From Batkoa obscura (lineage: Eukaryota > Entomophthoromycota > Entomophthoromycetes > Entomophthorales > Batkoaceae): a stretch of DNA of 64,000 bases. Where the stretch lies: contig JASVEC010000051.1 in the NCBI GenBank assembly GCA_030770535.1, forward strand, positions 181,531 to 245,530, given 5' to 3'. The notes under the pieces were generated by a model, which did not search any database, was not told the DNA's origin, and saw nothing but the letters and a program-made list of their open reading frames with translations. The translations under genes and the position numbers were made by a program. This document shows, one piece after another, positions 1 through 10,459 of the stretch. The first letter of the stretch is position 1. Every line of letters begins with the position of its first letter.

Positions 1-63
1 ATTGAAATTGAAATTGAAATTGAAATTGATTCAAACGGAAAAGTAGTTGAATTGAAATTATAA
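1..63 (+). CDS. 3' end of a gene with an Ile-Glu repeat tail (partial)
   Basis: The window opens inside a reading frame that ends with TAA at 61-63. The visible 20 codons read as an Ile-Glu dipeptide repeat, produced by a hexanucleotide ATTGAA tandem array at 1-30, followed by a short charged tail ending Val-Val-Glu-Leu-Lys-Leu. Nothing else of the gene is in the window, so no function can be given. It could be chance read-through of a simple repeat, but the clean frame to a stop just before an AT-rich intergenic stretch favours a real C-terminus. Confidence 0.45.
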   Translation: MEIEIEIEIDSNGKVVELKL

Positions 64-263
64 AAAAATTTCAGCTCCTATTTTTACTTAATTTATTCTT
101 AAAATACGCAATTTTTAAGTTTGGAATTTTGTAAACAAAAATAAATGAGCTAAGTCTGAAATCTGGACTTTAAATTGTCAAAGTATTCATTTATTTATTT
201 CCAATCAATATTATCAAAGACCTCTCTTTCACCCCAACTTGATTTTATCAACCTTCATAAATA

Positions 264-697
264 ATGCAAAAAAAATCAACAAAAAAGAAATACAACTTAC
301 CTTTGAATCCAAATCAATTGTTAAATTTAGAACGTAATAAAAAAAGAGAAATCTTAATCAATAATAAAAGTAATGACACTTCTATAAAATTAAAAGTATT
401 TAATTCCAGTGAATTGGAAAAAGTACAACAAAAGCATAAGACAATAACTTCAGGCGAAAGAGTGGAGCAGAAATTTAAGGTAAGTTATTATAAAGGAGAA
501 ATTAAGATAAAAGAGTTTAATCTTTTATGAAATAGGTAATAGATCCCCTCTCTAAATGGTTAGTTAGTCGAAATGGAAGAATATTTTTAGGTGGGGTATT
601 GGTATTAGCTTTAGCTAATGGAGCTTATAAAGCATTAAATGAAAGAGATGTAAGTTTTAATAATGATAATGGTAATAATAACAATAATACTTATTAA
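264..697 (+). CDS. Small single-pass membrane protein, unknown
   Basis: Two exons, 264-479 and 536-697, joined across a 56-bp GTAAGT..AG intron, give 125 residues. I do not recognise the family. The first 70 residues are very basic and Lys/Asn rich. After the intron comes a Trp-containing linker and one hydrophobic segment of about 18 residues (IFLGGVLVLALANGAY), then an Asn-rich tail of about 20 residues. The layout suggests a small protein with a positively charged N-terminal domain and a single membrane anchor near the C-terminus. Without the splice, the first frame would end in the intron and the hydrophobic segment would be lost, which supports the model. It converges with the molybdopterin synthase gene next door. 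Confidence 0.6.
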
Positions 698-795
698 ATG
701 TTAACTTTTATAGAGACAAAAATAATCAACTATTTAATTTTAAAATAAAGTAAAAAAATCCAACTATATAATATGAATCAAATTTTATTTATTTA

Positions 796-3137
796 TTATT
801 GAATAGTTCCTAATAATAAAGCTTCCACTAATTCACCAGGATTTAATTGAATTTTATCTTCTTTTTTCTCAGGTAATATTAATAGTGCATTTGCATTTAA
901 CATGGATAATAATCTTGAAGAATCTTGATTACCAATCGAACTAGCTTTTAATTGATTATTTTGATATTTTATAATACAACGATGATATTCGGGTCTAGGA
1001 TCTAGCCTGATACTATGCTCTAACTAATAATAAAAATAATGTTAATACTAGTATTATCAATTCAATACTCTTTTCCTTTTAATTATTACTTATATATTCC
1101 CTTCTGTTATTAAATTAATTGTTCTTACCTCCACTTGAATCTTTTGAAACTTAAAATTCCAATTACCGCTTAAATAATTCAAGGCTGGCAATACTAACAA
1201 TTGAAATGTAACCATAGCTGAGACTGGATTACCAGGTAATGCAAATATTAATTTTTCCTTTTTATATGTTGCAAAGGTAGCTGGTTTACTATATTTAATG
1301 TTAAAATCATTAATGTTATTATCATATATTATCATTATTTTATAGAATATATAATTAAATTACCCAGGTTTCATAAATAATCTACCAAACTTTAAATCAA
1401 AATTAGGATGATTATTTAATATTGGCTTAATATAATCTTTTTCCCCCATTGAAACAGCCCCACTAGTAATTATTATATCCACTTGTTCAATAGCTTCGAT
1501 TAATTTATTCTGGGTTAAATTGTAACTAAAATAAGATAAGAATAATTAATTTAATTTTGCACATTATATTATATAACATAATAGTATTATTATTCTATTA
1601 ACTTAGATAATACTTACTCATCTTTAATAATACCAAAATCAACTACTTTTAAGCCCATTTTTTCACATGCTGAAATAAGAGAGGGTCGATTAGCATCACG
1701 TATTAATGTAGTATCATTGGTAACCGAATGAATATCAATTAATTCATTACCACTAGAAAATACTCCTACTATTGGAGTTTTAAATACCTTTATCTAAATA
1801 GTAATAATATATAAATAAATGAGCATATATAAGATAATAATAATATTATTCCATTACTTTTTGAATATTAGCTGATGAAAGTAAACCCAAAATACTTGGA
1901 AAATTACTTTCATTAATTATTTGATATTTTTCCAATAAAATTTGTCCTTTTTTTAAATCGCTACCAATTTCTCGAACAAACGTTCCTTCTTCTACTCTCT
2001 TATTAACTTTAATCTTGATTTCTCTATTATCAAATTCCAATACTTCAGTATCTTCAATCATAACTACTTTGTTAGAATTGTCCACTAATTTACCTCCAGT
2101 AGCTATTTTGACCACTTGGTTTTTATTCAATTGAACTTCAACTTGATCTCCTGCAGTACTACTCTTTTCAAGCACTTCATAAACACCCTCAAATTCATTA
2201 TAATTCATACAATACCCATCTACAACCGAGGCTTTATATGGCGGTATATTGATTTCACTTAAAATTTCTTCTGCTACAACTTTACCTAACATACTTTTGC
2301 CAATGGATATAATTTCAGTTTCTTTTTTAAATATATTTTGACATTCTTTTTTTATTATATTTATAGCTTCTTCAGTTTTAATCATTGGAAATGGAGATTC
2401 TCTATTTTGTGGTTTCAACTCTCCCACTTTATCCCCTTCTTTTTGTGATTGTTTTTCTTCTATGTTCTCGAGACTCTTTCCTTCCCTCTCTTCTTCCTTC
2501 TCACACATACAATTCATTTTTTTATGAAATACTTCTCCATCATCCCCACTCAATAATTCTAAAGCATGAAATAAAGTTGAAAATACCATGGACAAATTTT
2601 CAAGACTACCTTTACTACTTCCAGGTAAACTTATTATTAAACTTTGGTTTCGACTGCCACATATTGGTCGAGAAAGCATAGCCATAGAAGTTATTTCTAA
2701 AGAACCTTTAAGCATAGCCAAGGTGATTCCTATAGCTTCTTTATCAATTACTTGCTTTATAGCCTATAAAAAAGATGTAAATCCTTTGTATAAAAATAAG
2801 TCAATATAAACCTACTTCTGGCGTTCTATCTCTTTTTGAAAAACCAGTACCTCCAGTGGTGAGAATTAAGTTAATTTTTAATTGATCACACCATTCTATT
2901 AATTTTTCTTGAATTTTGTCCATTTCATCAGGTACTATTTCAGCTTTAATAACTTTATAATGATGCTTTGGATGTGATTGGGAAGTAATATATTCTACTA
3001 TTTTAGGCCCAGTTGTATCTACTCTTTCACCACGATAAGAACGATCGCTTACTACGTGTTTTATAAAAATCAATACTTCATTTTTTAATATATTGAATTT
3101 AATTACCTGTTAAAATACCAACAGTATATACTTTCAT
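796..3137 (-). CDS. cnxE: Gephyrin-type molybdopterin adenylyltransferase / molybdenum insertase
   Basis: Bifunctional enzyme for the last two steps of molybdenum cofactor synthesis: MogA-type adenylylation of molybdopterin and MoeA-type molybdate insertion. Seven exons (complement of 3107-3137, 2816-3051, 1858-2763, 1618-1793, 1364-1525, 1129-1288, 796-1023) give 632 residues with all phases consistent. The MogA domain comes first ([12 protein letters not shown], then [16 protein letters not shown]). A Glu/Lys-rich linker follows, then MoeA ([39 protein letters not shown]). MogA-then-MoeA is the gephyrin/fungal order, opposite to plant Cnx1. The gene is divergent from the lactate dehydrogenase, with about 300 bp between the two starts. 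Supply of cofactor to nitrate reductase or sulfite oxidase is inferred from the family. The gene symbol is by analogy with Aspergillus. Confidence 0.93.
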
Positions 3138-3291
3138 TTTATTTGTTTTTTTTAGGTTGTAATTTTTGAATCTTTTAAAAATAAAATTGCTAAAATTTGA
3201 ATTTTTTTATTAGTAAGTAGTATTCTAAAAATCTAACTTTAATTTTTAAACTTCAATTAAGGGAGAAAAGAGAACACAAAGTAAATTCGAT

Positions 3292-3299
3292 TGACGTCA
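3292..3299 (+). promoter_or_regulatory. CRE-like palindrome TGACGTCA
   Basis: A perfect TGACGTCA palindrome, the classic bZIP (CREB/ATF-type) site, lies in the shared promoter between the divergent molybdopterin synthase and lactate dehydrogenase genes. A second ACGTCAT half-site lies at 3338-3344. Both are followed by AT-rich sequence. The site is about 145 bp upstream of the lactate dehydrogenase start. An identical palindrome in the same flanking context (followed by TAT) lies upstream of the DUF3712 gene at 23414. Confidence 0.45.
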
Positions 3300-3362
3300 T
3301 ATCGAATGATAATAATAAATCAAAATATTCTTAAGCTACGTCATATTAAAAAGAATCAAGGA

Positions 3363-3369
3363 TATAAAA
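3363..3369 (+). promoter_or_regulatory. TATA box of lactate dehydrogenase
   Basis: TATAAAA lies 67 bp upstream of the chosen ATG at 3436. Comparable TATA boxes lie about 50-60 bp before other starts in this window (15891, 12768, 27927 and the complement near 48345), which supports a TATA-type core promoter at fairly fixed spacing. Confidence 0.4.
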
Positions 3370-3435
3370 CAAAAGAAGTTGAAATATTTCAACATTAAGC
3401 TTTGTTCTAAAGATAAAACAATAAAATTTAAAAAT

Positions 3436-4347
3436 ATGAAAACCGCGAAAGTAGCGATCATTGGAAGTGGAAGTGTAGGATCTAGTATTGCTTATGGACT
3501 CATTGTAAGCAATCGAAGTTGTGAAATTATAATGAATGACCTTGATAATGACTTACAAGAAGGCCAAAGAATGGATTTAGAAGATAGTACTTTTTTAAGT
3601 AGTACTAAGATTGGTTGTGGAGATTTGAAAGAATGTGGTCAAGCGGATATAATTATTGTAACTGCTGGTGCTAAACAAAGAAAAGGAGAAAGTCGAGACG
3701 AATTATTAAAAAGAAATCAGGAAATATTAAAAAGTATAATTGATGGTATGGGAGAATTCAATAAGAAATCTATTTGGTTAGTTGTTTCCAATCCAGTAGA
3801 TAGATTAGCTTATTTAACTCAAAAGTTGACTCAATTGCCTTATCAACAGGTATTTGGTACAGGAACTATATTAGATTCTTTAAGATTAAGAGCTTATTTA
3901 TCTAAATTATTTGATATCAATAGTAATTCAATTCATATTAATATATTAGGAGAGCATGGGGATCTACAATTTATTAATTGGTCTAATGGTACTGTTGGTA
4001 ATTTTCCAATAATCAAATATAGTAAAATGAAGGAAATTGGAGAGCAAGAAGTCAAGAAGATTGAAAATGAAGTTATGCGTAAAGCTTATAATATTATCTT
4101 AAAAAAGGGTAGTACTCAATTTGGTATTGCATCTTGTGTCTCTATTTTATGTGATACTATTATTAATGATAAAAAAATGATCTTACCAGTTTCTGTATTT
4201 CATCCTAAATATCAAGTTTATTTATCTTATCCTGCAGTTGTTGGTAAAAATGGTAGTGTTATTATTCAAGATGAGCTAGTATTAAACGAGGATGAAGGTG
4301 ATAAGTTAAATAAGATTGTTCAAGTATTAAAAAAAGATGAAATTTAA
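3436..4347 (+). CDS. ldh: NAD-dependent L-lactate dehydrogenase
   Basis: Intronless, 303 residues from the ATG at 3436. The upstream in-frame ATG at 3379 would add 19 non-conserved residues before the Rossmann strand and lies right after the TATA box, so I reject it. Seen: the nucleotide-binding motif VAIIGSGSVGSS at the N-terminus, the mobile-loop segment AGAKQRKGESR, the Asn of VVSNPVD, and the catalytic His in GEHGD at residue 174. The loop residue that separates lactate from malate dehydrogenases is Gln here (residue 81), as in lactate enzymes, not Arg. Expected reaction: cytosolic pyruvate to L-lactate with NADH. Zygomycete fungi such as Rhizopus carry this family, while most Dikarya do not. 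Transfer from bacteria is possible but cannot be judged here. Confidence 0.92.
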   Translation: MKTAKVAIIGSGSVGSSIAYGLIVSNRSCEIIMNDLDNDLQEGQRMDLEDSTFLSSTKIGCGDLKECGQADIIIVTAGAKQRKGESRDELLKRNQEILKSIIDGMGEFNKKSIWLVVSNPVDRLAYLTQKLTQLPYQQVFGTGTILDSLRLRAYLSKLFDINSNSIHINILGEHGDLQFINWSNGTVGNFPIIKYSKMKEIGEQEVKKIENEVMRKAYNIILKKGSTQFGIASCVSILCDTIINDKKMILPVSVFHPKYQVYLSYPAVVGKNGSVIIQDELVLNEDEGDKLNKIVQVLKKDEI

Positions 4348-4399
4348 ATTTGACAAATAAACATGATTATTATATGCTATTTTGTATGGCTTTTATTTT

Positions 4400-4968
4400 T
4401 TAATTTCGATTATTAAAATTTTTTTGATATAATTTGATAAATTTTTTAATTTTATAATAAATTTCATTTTTTATAGGGATAGGTAAATCAACTAAAGAAA
4501 TTAAAAATCATAATATTAATTTCAATACGTTAGTTCTATACTACTATCATATACTATAATATTATTTTACCTAATCCTTTTTTAATTAGTAAATTTCTCA
4601 GTTTAATTTTACTGATTTGATTTTTATCAATCCGAGATGTTATTTCTAATTGATTAATTAATAAAAGATTATTAGTACATGTTTTGTATATTCTATATTA
4701 TTAATTTACCATTTAAATATCTAAATAATTTTAACTTCCAATGACTGCCTTGTAATTTATTTAATATTAATTCCACCAAACTAAAATAAAAACTCGTATT
4801 AAAAAATCTTCATGTTATTGTGTTATTTGTTTTATTAAGTAATTTAACTTACCCTTCTCTTTCAATTTGGTCAAATTTATCTCTTAAACTCAGTAAATCT
4901 AATTTGGGTAAACTATTGCTTTTATTATTATTGTTTGTAGAGGTTAATTGAGTTGGATTGAATGACAT
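4400..4968 (-). CDS. Conserved-looking small protein, unknown function
   Basis: Four exons (complement of 4853-4968, 4710-4780, 4571-4645, 4400-4491) splice in phase to 117 residues. The protein has an Asn/Ser-rich N-terminus, then a helical core (LPKLDLLSLRDKFDQIEREG, next exon LVELILNKLQGSHWKLKLF) and a basic C-terminus. Reading it unspliced gives stops after every exon. I considered a 17-bp intron at the end of exon 2 but prefer a 64-bp intron with a TACTAAT branch-like sequence. The pattern (short, helical, basic) would suit a subunit of a nuclear or kinetochore complex, but that is only a guess and no family is claimed. Confidence 0.6.
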
Positions 4969-5296
4969 TATATTTCCTAAAAAATGTAAAAAGCAGAATA
5001 AATAATATAAAAAGGGGAGGATAAAAAGTGATAAAAAGATTGAAAAGTCAAAAGTTTGATATTTCTTATTTGAAAAAATTGCAAATATCAATGAGAATAA
5101 ATAACCTGGCCAATAAAAATGGACCTGAATTTAAAATATAAAATACAAAATATAAAAAAGAGAAAGGGAATGAAATTGAAAGAAAAAAATAATAGAATTT
5201 TCCTTTCATATCGTCATACAAAAAAACAAAAAAACGGGTTATAATATAATATTAGCCTAACTATTTTTTATTGATGATAAATAATTTGATTTAATT

Positions 5297-6006
5297 TCAA
5301 TCTTCCACATCTTGTTTCCTCTTTTGCATTTCCAATTGTACATATTTTCGAATTCTAGTCAATGTCTTCTTTTTAATAGTAGGAGGTACCTTATCTAAAA
5401 TTTATAAATAAATTAACAACCTTTAATTAAATGCGTATTTTTTAAATGTTAATAGTATAAAGTAGGATACTTACCACTTCCTTGTTTTACTAAAGCATTT
5501 GTAATTCTATCCATATTTATAGCATCTTTCATTAATGAGCGTTGAACTATTTCTATTATATATATAAATAAAACAGTTACTATATTTTCGCTTAATCAAA
5601 TATGTCTTATAATAAAATTGGTTTGATTATACTTATTTGATTAAAAACAAATGTACCTTCTATTGATTTTCTTAGATTTGATTCCCATTCTGAATTATGT
5701 AGTTCTCTTTTAAGCTTTTGTAATAATCTAGATAATTGCATCCAATATTCAATAGTCAATTACTATTATCGTTGCTTTAAAAATTAATTATACGATTACC
5801 TTTTTTTATCTTCTGAGGTATTAAATTGTCGAATTATATCATCTCTCTGAATATCAAGTGAATCTACTCACTATTAAGGTTTTTTTATCGTTTTATTTTA
5901 TAAAATTACCTTGTCCTTGCAAATTTAAATTTGCTTCTGTTGTAGTTGTAGTTTCATTATCTGACTCAATGGGCCTTGTTTGAGAAAGGTTGAAAACTGG
6001 CTGCAT
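5297..6006 (-). CDS. SUS1: Sus1/ENY2, SAGA and TREX-2 subunit
   Basis: Five exons (complement of 5910-6006, 5800-5863, 5657-5727, 5475-5552, 5297-5394) give 135 residues. From about residue 43 the product follows ENY2: a helix ending in an Asp-Lys-Lys-Arg turn, LLQKLKRELHNSEWESNLRK aligned with the LRAKLIECGWKDQL segment, and a C-terminal KVPPTIKKKTLTRIRKYV aligned with the ALVPDSVKKELLQRIRTF segment. The N-terminal 40 residues are a Thr-rich extension. Sus1 is a small all-helical protein shared by the histone H2B deubiquitinase module of SAGA and the TREX-2 mRNA export complex at nuclear pores. Exon 3 starts at an AG 3 codons inside the apparent frame; this acceptor, not the nearer AG, keeps the family alignment. 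Yeast SUS1 is also unusually intron-rich. Confidence 0.85.
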
Positions 6007-6461
6007 TTTAAAAAAATTTGAAGTTAATGTCTAAAATAAAAAAATCTTGAAAGTTAACTTTTATTGAAGTTTCTGACTGTTCTTTTTGATTGTAAAAAAA
6101 TGGGGGGAAAAATCAATTTTTTTAATACGAAATGAGAAGAAAATGTTGTTTAATGTTAAAATAGGTATTATATTAGCACTTTATTACAAAAATAGCAATA
6201 CTTGTAACTAATAAAAAAATAATGATATATCAATATTGATCAATAAATTGATAATAACAGGATCAATCTACTTATAAGATGCTTTTAAATCAAAATCTTA
6301 TTGAAGTTCCATTGGCAAAAATTAGCGCCACTAAAATTATATAGAATCCATTACTACGTTGCAATAATTGATTTAATGAAAATTATAAACATCCACTAAT
6401 TGAAATTTCATCTATTATTTAAATTTCTCTTTATAAAAAATAAAAAGGATAAAGGAATAAT

Positions 6462-7368
6462 ATGAATGAATTAGAACAAATTTGTCAACAATTAGATCAA
6501 GAGTTAATAGAATATATGGAATTATTAACTACTTATGAAACCCAACGTAAAAGAACTAATTTTCTATTACATAATGTAAGTCTTTGTATATTATTGTTAT
6601 ACTTTTATATTTCTGGTATATCCCTATACTATATTATATATACTCAATCTTTTTATTGTATATCTACTTATATTTTATATCTTATATTTCACATAAACCT
6701 GAATTTTAATCATTTTATTAAAAGGGCTTTTTAGAATTAGCGCATAGTAAATATATACTAGGTTCTAATAAAATTAGTCAATTTCAATATGATAAAAGAA
6801 TGCAAGCAAGTACTAAACTGTAAGTTTATTATGTATATATACTTATTTTAATTAATTAATTAATATAATAATCTATTATTTAAAAAGTGATATCATTTCT
6901 GAAGATTTAATACCTTTAAATGAGGATACTGATCCTAAACTTAACAAATTAAAGTTTGTGATGACTACTAATAATGTAGAAAATAATGTTGAAGCAAGTA
7001 CTTTCACAAGCGCTAATGATAGCCAACCTATACGTCAAAGAAATAATCTTTTAGAATTATCGAATAAATCAACTTCTAACTTCGACTTTGACTCTAGTTC
7101 CAATTACAACAAGCATGATAAAGGAGATAAAACTTTAATAGAACTAAAACAGGTACAAGAAAACAAGAAAAATAAATTTAAAGATCCAATTCTTTGGTTT
7201 GGAGTATTGTCTCCGCCTTCACTAAAGAACTCTCAAGCGAATTTTATACAGGCGATTTTGGAGCTAAGCTCCTTGGGGAATTTGATCTTGGCATTGAAGT
7301 TTAGGGAGGAAAAAATTATGCAGTTGAAAGAGAAAAAGAAGAGGTTATTGCAGCTGGTGGAGACATAA
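6462..7368 (+). CDS. VMA22: V-ATPase assembly factor VMA22/CCDC115
   Basis: Three exons (6462-6575, 6725-6819, 6888-7368) give 229 residues. The N-terminus (ELEQICQQLDQELIEYMELL) is the coiled-coil start typical of Vma22/CCDC115. It is followed by GFLELAHSKYILGSNKISQF, matching the family's F-L-A and S-x-x-Q segment. The C-terminus has DPILWFGVLSPPSLKNSQ, the best conserved signature, and ends in a basic coiled coil. A low-complexity Asn/Ser linker of about 70 residues separates the two. The family acts in the ER to assemble the V0 sector of the vacuolar H+-ATPase. The last exon alone is the long open frame, so an annotation without introns would miss the N-terminal half. Confidence 0.85.
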
Positions 7369-7631
7369 ATGGGGATATGAGTGGGTTCTAGGGAAAGATT
7401 GAAATAAAATTGAATTCTTATTTTTGTTGAGCTTTATTATTGTTTTGATTGGAATCGAGTTTTTCATAGCAAACTTCCAAATATGATCTAAAAATTTCTA
7501 TCATTTTCAAATCAAGAGCCAATAAAAATAGAATTTAAAGTTGAATTTGAAAAATGAAGTGTATGAAGGGAATCGTATAAATAAGAATTCTTTTTTTATA
7601 ATATTTATTTATTTATAATCAAAAAAAGCAG

Positions 7632-7993
7632 ATGAATAGGGATCCTGAAACTACATTACAAAAAATCAAACGTAAAAGTAAAGAACAACCTTGGGTACCA
7701 TTAGGTAATTTACATTTCTATTAATTACTTCCTTATCTCTAACCGTAACCCTTTCTTTCCACCTCTTAGGTGTGGCTTTAACCATTGGTTCCTTTGTTGG
7801 AGCTTATATAAAATTTCGTAAAGGTTCTCGAGTACAAGGAGTTCAATTTTTAAGATATAGAGTGGCTTTTCAAACATTAACTATAGTTGGTTTATTACTT
7901 GGGACAGCTATTACTACCACTCAGCAGGTCCAAAAACCTATACAACCTAAAATTAGTTTTGATAAAGTTAAGGTAGAAAGTGAAGAGAAATAA
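7632..7993 (+). CDS. HIG1-domain mitochondrial protein (Rcf1-like)
   Basis: Two exons (7632-7704, 7770-7993) give 98 residues. The sequence QPWVPLGVALTIGSFVGAYI begins the first of two membrane segments. A loop with FRKGSRVQGVQFLRYRVAFQ carries the HIG1 signature of spaced Arg-x-Arg and Gln, with Val where Ile or Gln usually starts the motif. The second membrane segment follows (LTIVGLLLGTAI), then a short Lys/Glu tail. HIG1 proteins such as Rcf1 sit in the inner mitochondrial membrane and help assemble cytochrome oxidase and respiratory supercomplexes. Assignment to Rcf1 rather than another HIG1 paralogue is not secure. Confidence 0.82.
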
Positions 7994-10070
7994 AATTGAT
8001 AATTGTAGAAAGGATCATTTTGGTTTGGTGTTTTATATAAAAGATTTAGAGTATTTGGTTTTAGAATAAGGATTACATATTGAAAGTTGTATTGTCAACA
8101 AGATAGTGTTTTGTTTACTCTTATTTTATGTTAATAATGCTTAAATAAAGTATAAAAGAAAGCTATTTTAAATTGATTAAACTGATCCTTAATTTATATT
8201 TTATGGTATCACTAGCTATGAGAAGTATGAAAGTTGACTATTTTTAAAGTGTTTCAACTCACTTGTATGTTGGATTTTAATTTTGAAATCATTAAGTTGT
8301 TATCTTTTTACTAATATATCTTTTATAAGTTACTTACAAAATATAAAACTCTTTCTAGATTTTTCTATTTGAAATAAACTTATTGATTAAAATTACTATT
8401 TGTCACACTCTTATACAATTAAAATTCTACTAAACTTGAACTCTACAACTTCATACTAGAAGAACATCCCTATTGCTATGACAACTGTTTAAAATCAAAT
8501 CAACAATTAATTTACTGGAATAAATACCTTCTTAAATACATAGTTTCAAAATGTTTCATTGTTAGCAACTTCAAAGCTAGTAACTTTGATGTTTATCAAT
8601 AGCTACAACATTGTTTGGTATTACATCTTTAGATAAATAGATATTTAAGAGTGTTTGTTTACTAAATTATTTCTGATGCCCATCGGAGTAGGTTGCATTA
8701 TTGTAACTTGTTGCAATTAAAACTAATAACTTTGATAGATTTTGTATATATGGGTTAGTTCAAAAGCTTAGTTCAATTTTCATCCAATTTAGATTTTTAA
8801 CAAGAGTTAGGGATTGAGCACAAGGTGTTATGAAATTAGTTCTCAATACAATCCAAAGTTATTTATATGAGAATGTTTTTTTATCCAGTATTTAATATTC
8901 CTTTTTAAAATTTGGACTACATAGAAAATGAACAAAAAGTGAAATTGAAAAACTTAATTTAACCAAGCTTTCAAACTTACTCATATTCAGAATTTAGCTC
9001 GATCTTACTATCAATGCTTTATGTTGAATAAAGTATAATTAATAAGTATTGTTGTTTGTATTAGAACTTTACAAAATTTCAAAATTATGTAAAAAAAGAC
9101 TACCCGAGTTCAAAGCAATATAATAGTTAGCAGTCGAGAATCCCTTCTTACCCAAGGCTACTTTGTTCTAATGTTAAACTTTATTAGCTTGGTTCAGTCA
9201 AATAAAGCCATTGAGAATCAAGATAAGTAAATAAAATATTATAAACGATTATGAGGACAAGCACAAATTCTTTTGATTAATTTATTCCACTAAAGGTAAG
9301 ACCAGTTCATATCTATTAATCAGAATGTAATCCTGTTGAGACCTTTCCGGTAAAGTAACCTTAAGCTGACTCACAGCTTGTAACGATTATAGAATAAGAT
9401 CTACTTATTTCTATTCACTCCTTTAATGCCGAAGAAAATTAATACGAGGCGGAACTCTGTTTATCCAATGGGGTCATATATTGCAGATTCAACTATTGTG
9501 GATTTTGGTCTTTTTATTAAAAAAAGAAAATAATTATTGATGACTTATATAAAATTAGATTTTTTGATTTTTGACTTTGTTAGCTGTTTATTTTAGTTTT
9601 GCCTTCCACCAATTAAATGAGCTGGTTGATTCTAAGATGCCAATTTTAGTGTTGATTGATTTTATCATTTAAAAATTTCGGTTTTAATGATCATCTGTAA
9701 ATTCTATCATAGAAATATAAAATTATAATTGGTGAGCATCTATTAATGTATTTTTTAAAAATCTATCCAAGCTTGATACATTGTTATAGTTATTCAAACG
9801 GTTAATAATGATGGTAAAACGCTCAATCATTGAGCCTTCCTCACATTGGCTCCTAAAAACAATAAAGTAATAAGAGATATGGTAATATAGTCACAATTCA
9901 TTTAAAAGCTGTATACAATAACGTCTACTTTATTTTAATAATAGTTTGATAATTATGAATAATTTGATTTTTGTACACAACTGAGCTATCAATCAAGTAA
10001 GAGTATCAAAGGGAATCATTGGGAATGCTGTCTTATAAACAATAAATCCAAATTAAAAACAAAACATTAT
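7994..10070. other. Intergenic stretch without recognised genes
   Basis: About 2 kb between the HIG1 gene and the first repeat copy. All frames are broken by frequent stops. I recognise no protein motif, RNA gene or element copy. It marks the change from the gene-dense block on the left to the repeat-rich block on the right. Confidence 0.6.
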
Positions 10071-10174
10071 ATAGGGATATATTTTGGTGTTTAAGAATTT
10101 TACTAACAAATTTTCTACTTAAATAGCGCTCAAAAAAATGGAAAAAGTAATGAAGTCAAAAAACACTCCCACAT
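10071..10174 (-). mobile_element. Short inverted-repeat element (MITE-like), copy 1
   Basis: About 104 bp. Reverse orientation relative to the family consensus (consensus starts TATGGGGATGT and ends ACATCCCCATA, with an internal AAGCGCTATTTGAG core). This copy is diverged at both ends but keeps the core. Confidence 0.7.
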
Positions 10175-10459
10175 AATACAAATAATGTAATTTCCAAAAG
10201 GCTAACTTTGCTGGACTCTTGAAGGTCTCTTAGACAACACCTCAAAAAATACTTCTGAATCGTATGAGGTGCCATAATAATGATTTGAATCAAATCAAAC
10301 AAACAACTTAACGGTTTGATGGAGAACTGATTTGCTTAAAATAGTTACTTTTGTTGCTATAAAGCTAAATTATAGTAGTCGCTTAATAATAACAAAGCAT
10401 ATAATATATGTAAATCAATGTTTAATATTATCATATTAGACAAAAAACTAATGCTGATG

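Noticed and set aside
4693-4709. A possible 17-bp intron in the small unknown gene
   Set aside because: Far shorter than all other introns here; a 64-bp intron from the same donor with a TACTAAT branch-like site also keeps the frame.
8870-8890. TATGAGAATGTTTTTTTAT, similar to an element left end
   Set aside because: No core or right end follows within 150 bp, so chance similarity or a tiny remnant cannot be told apart.
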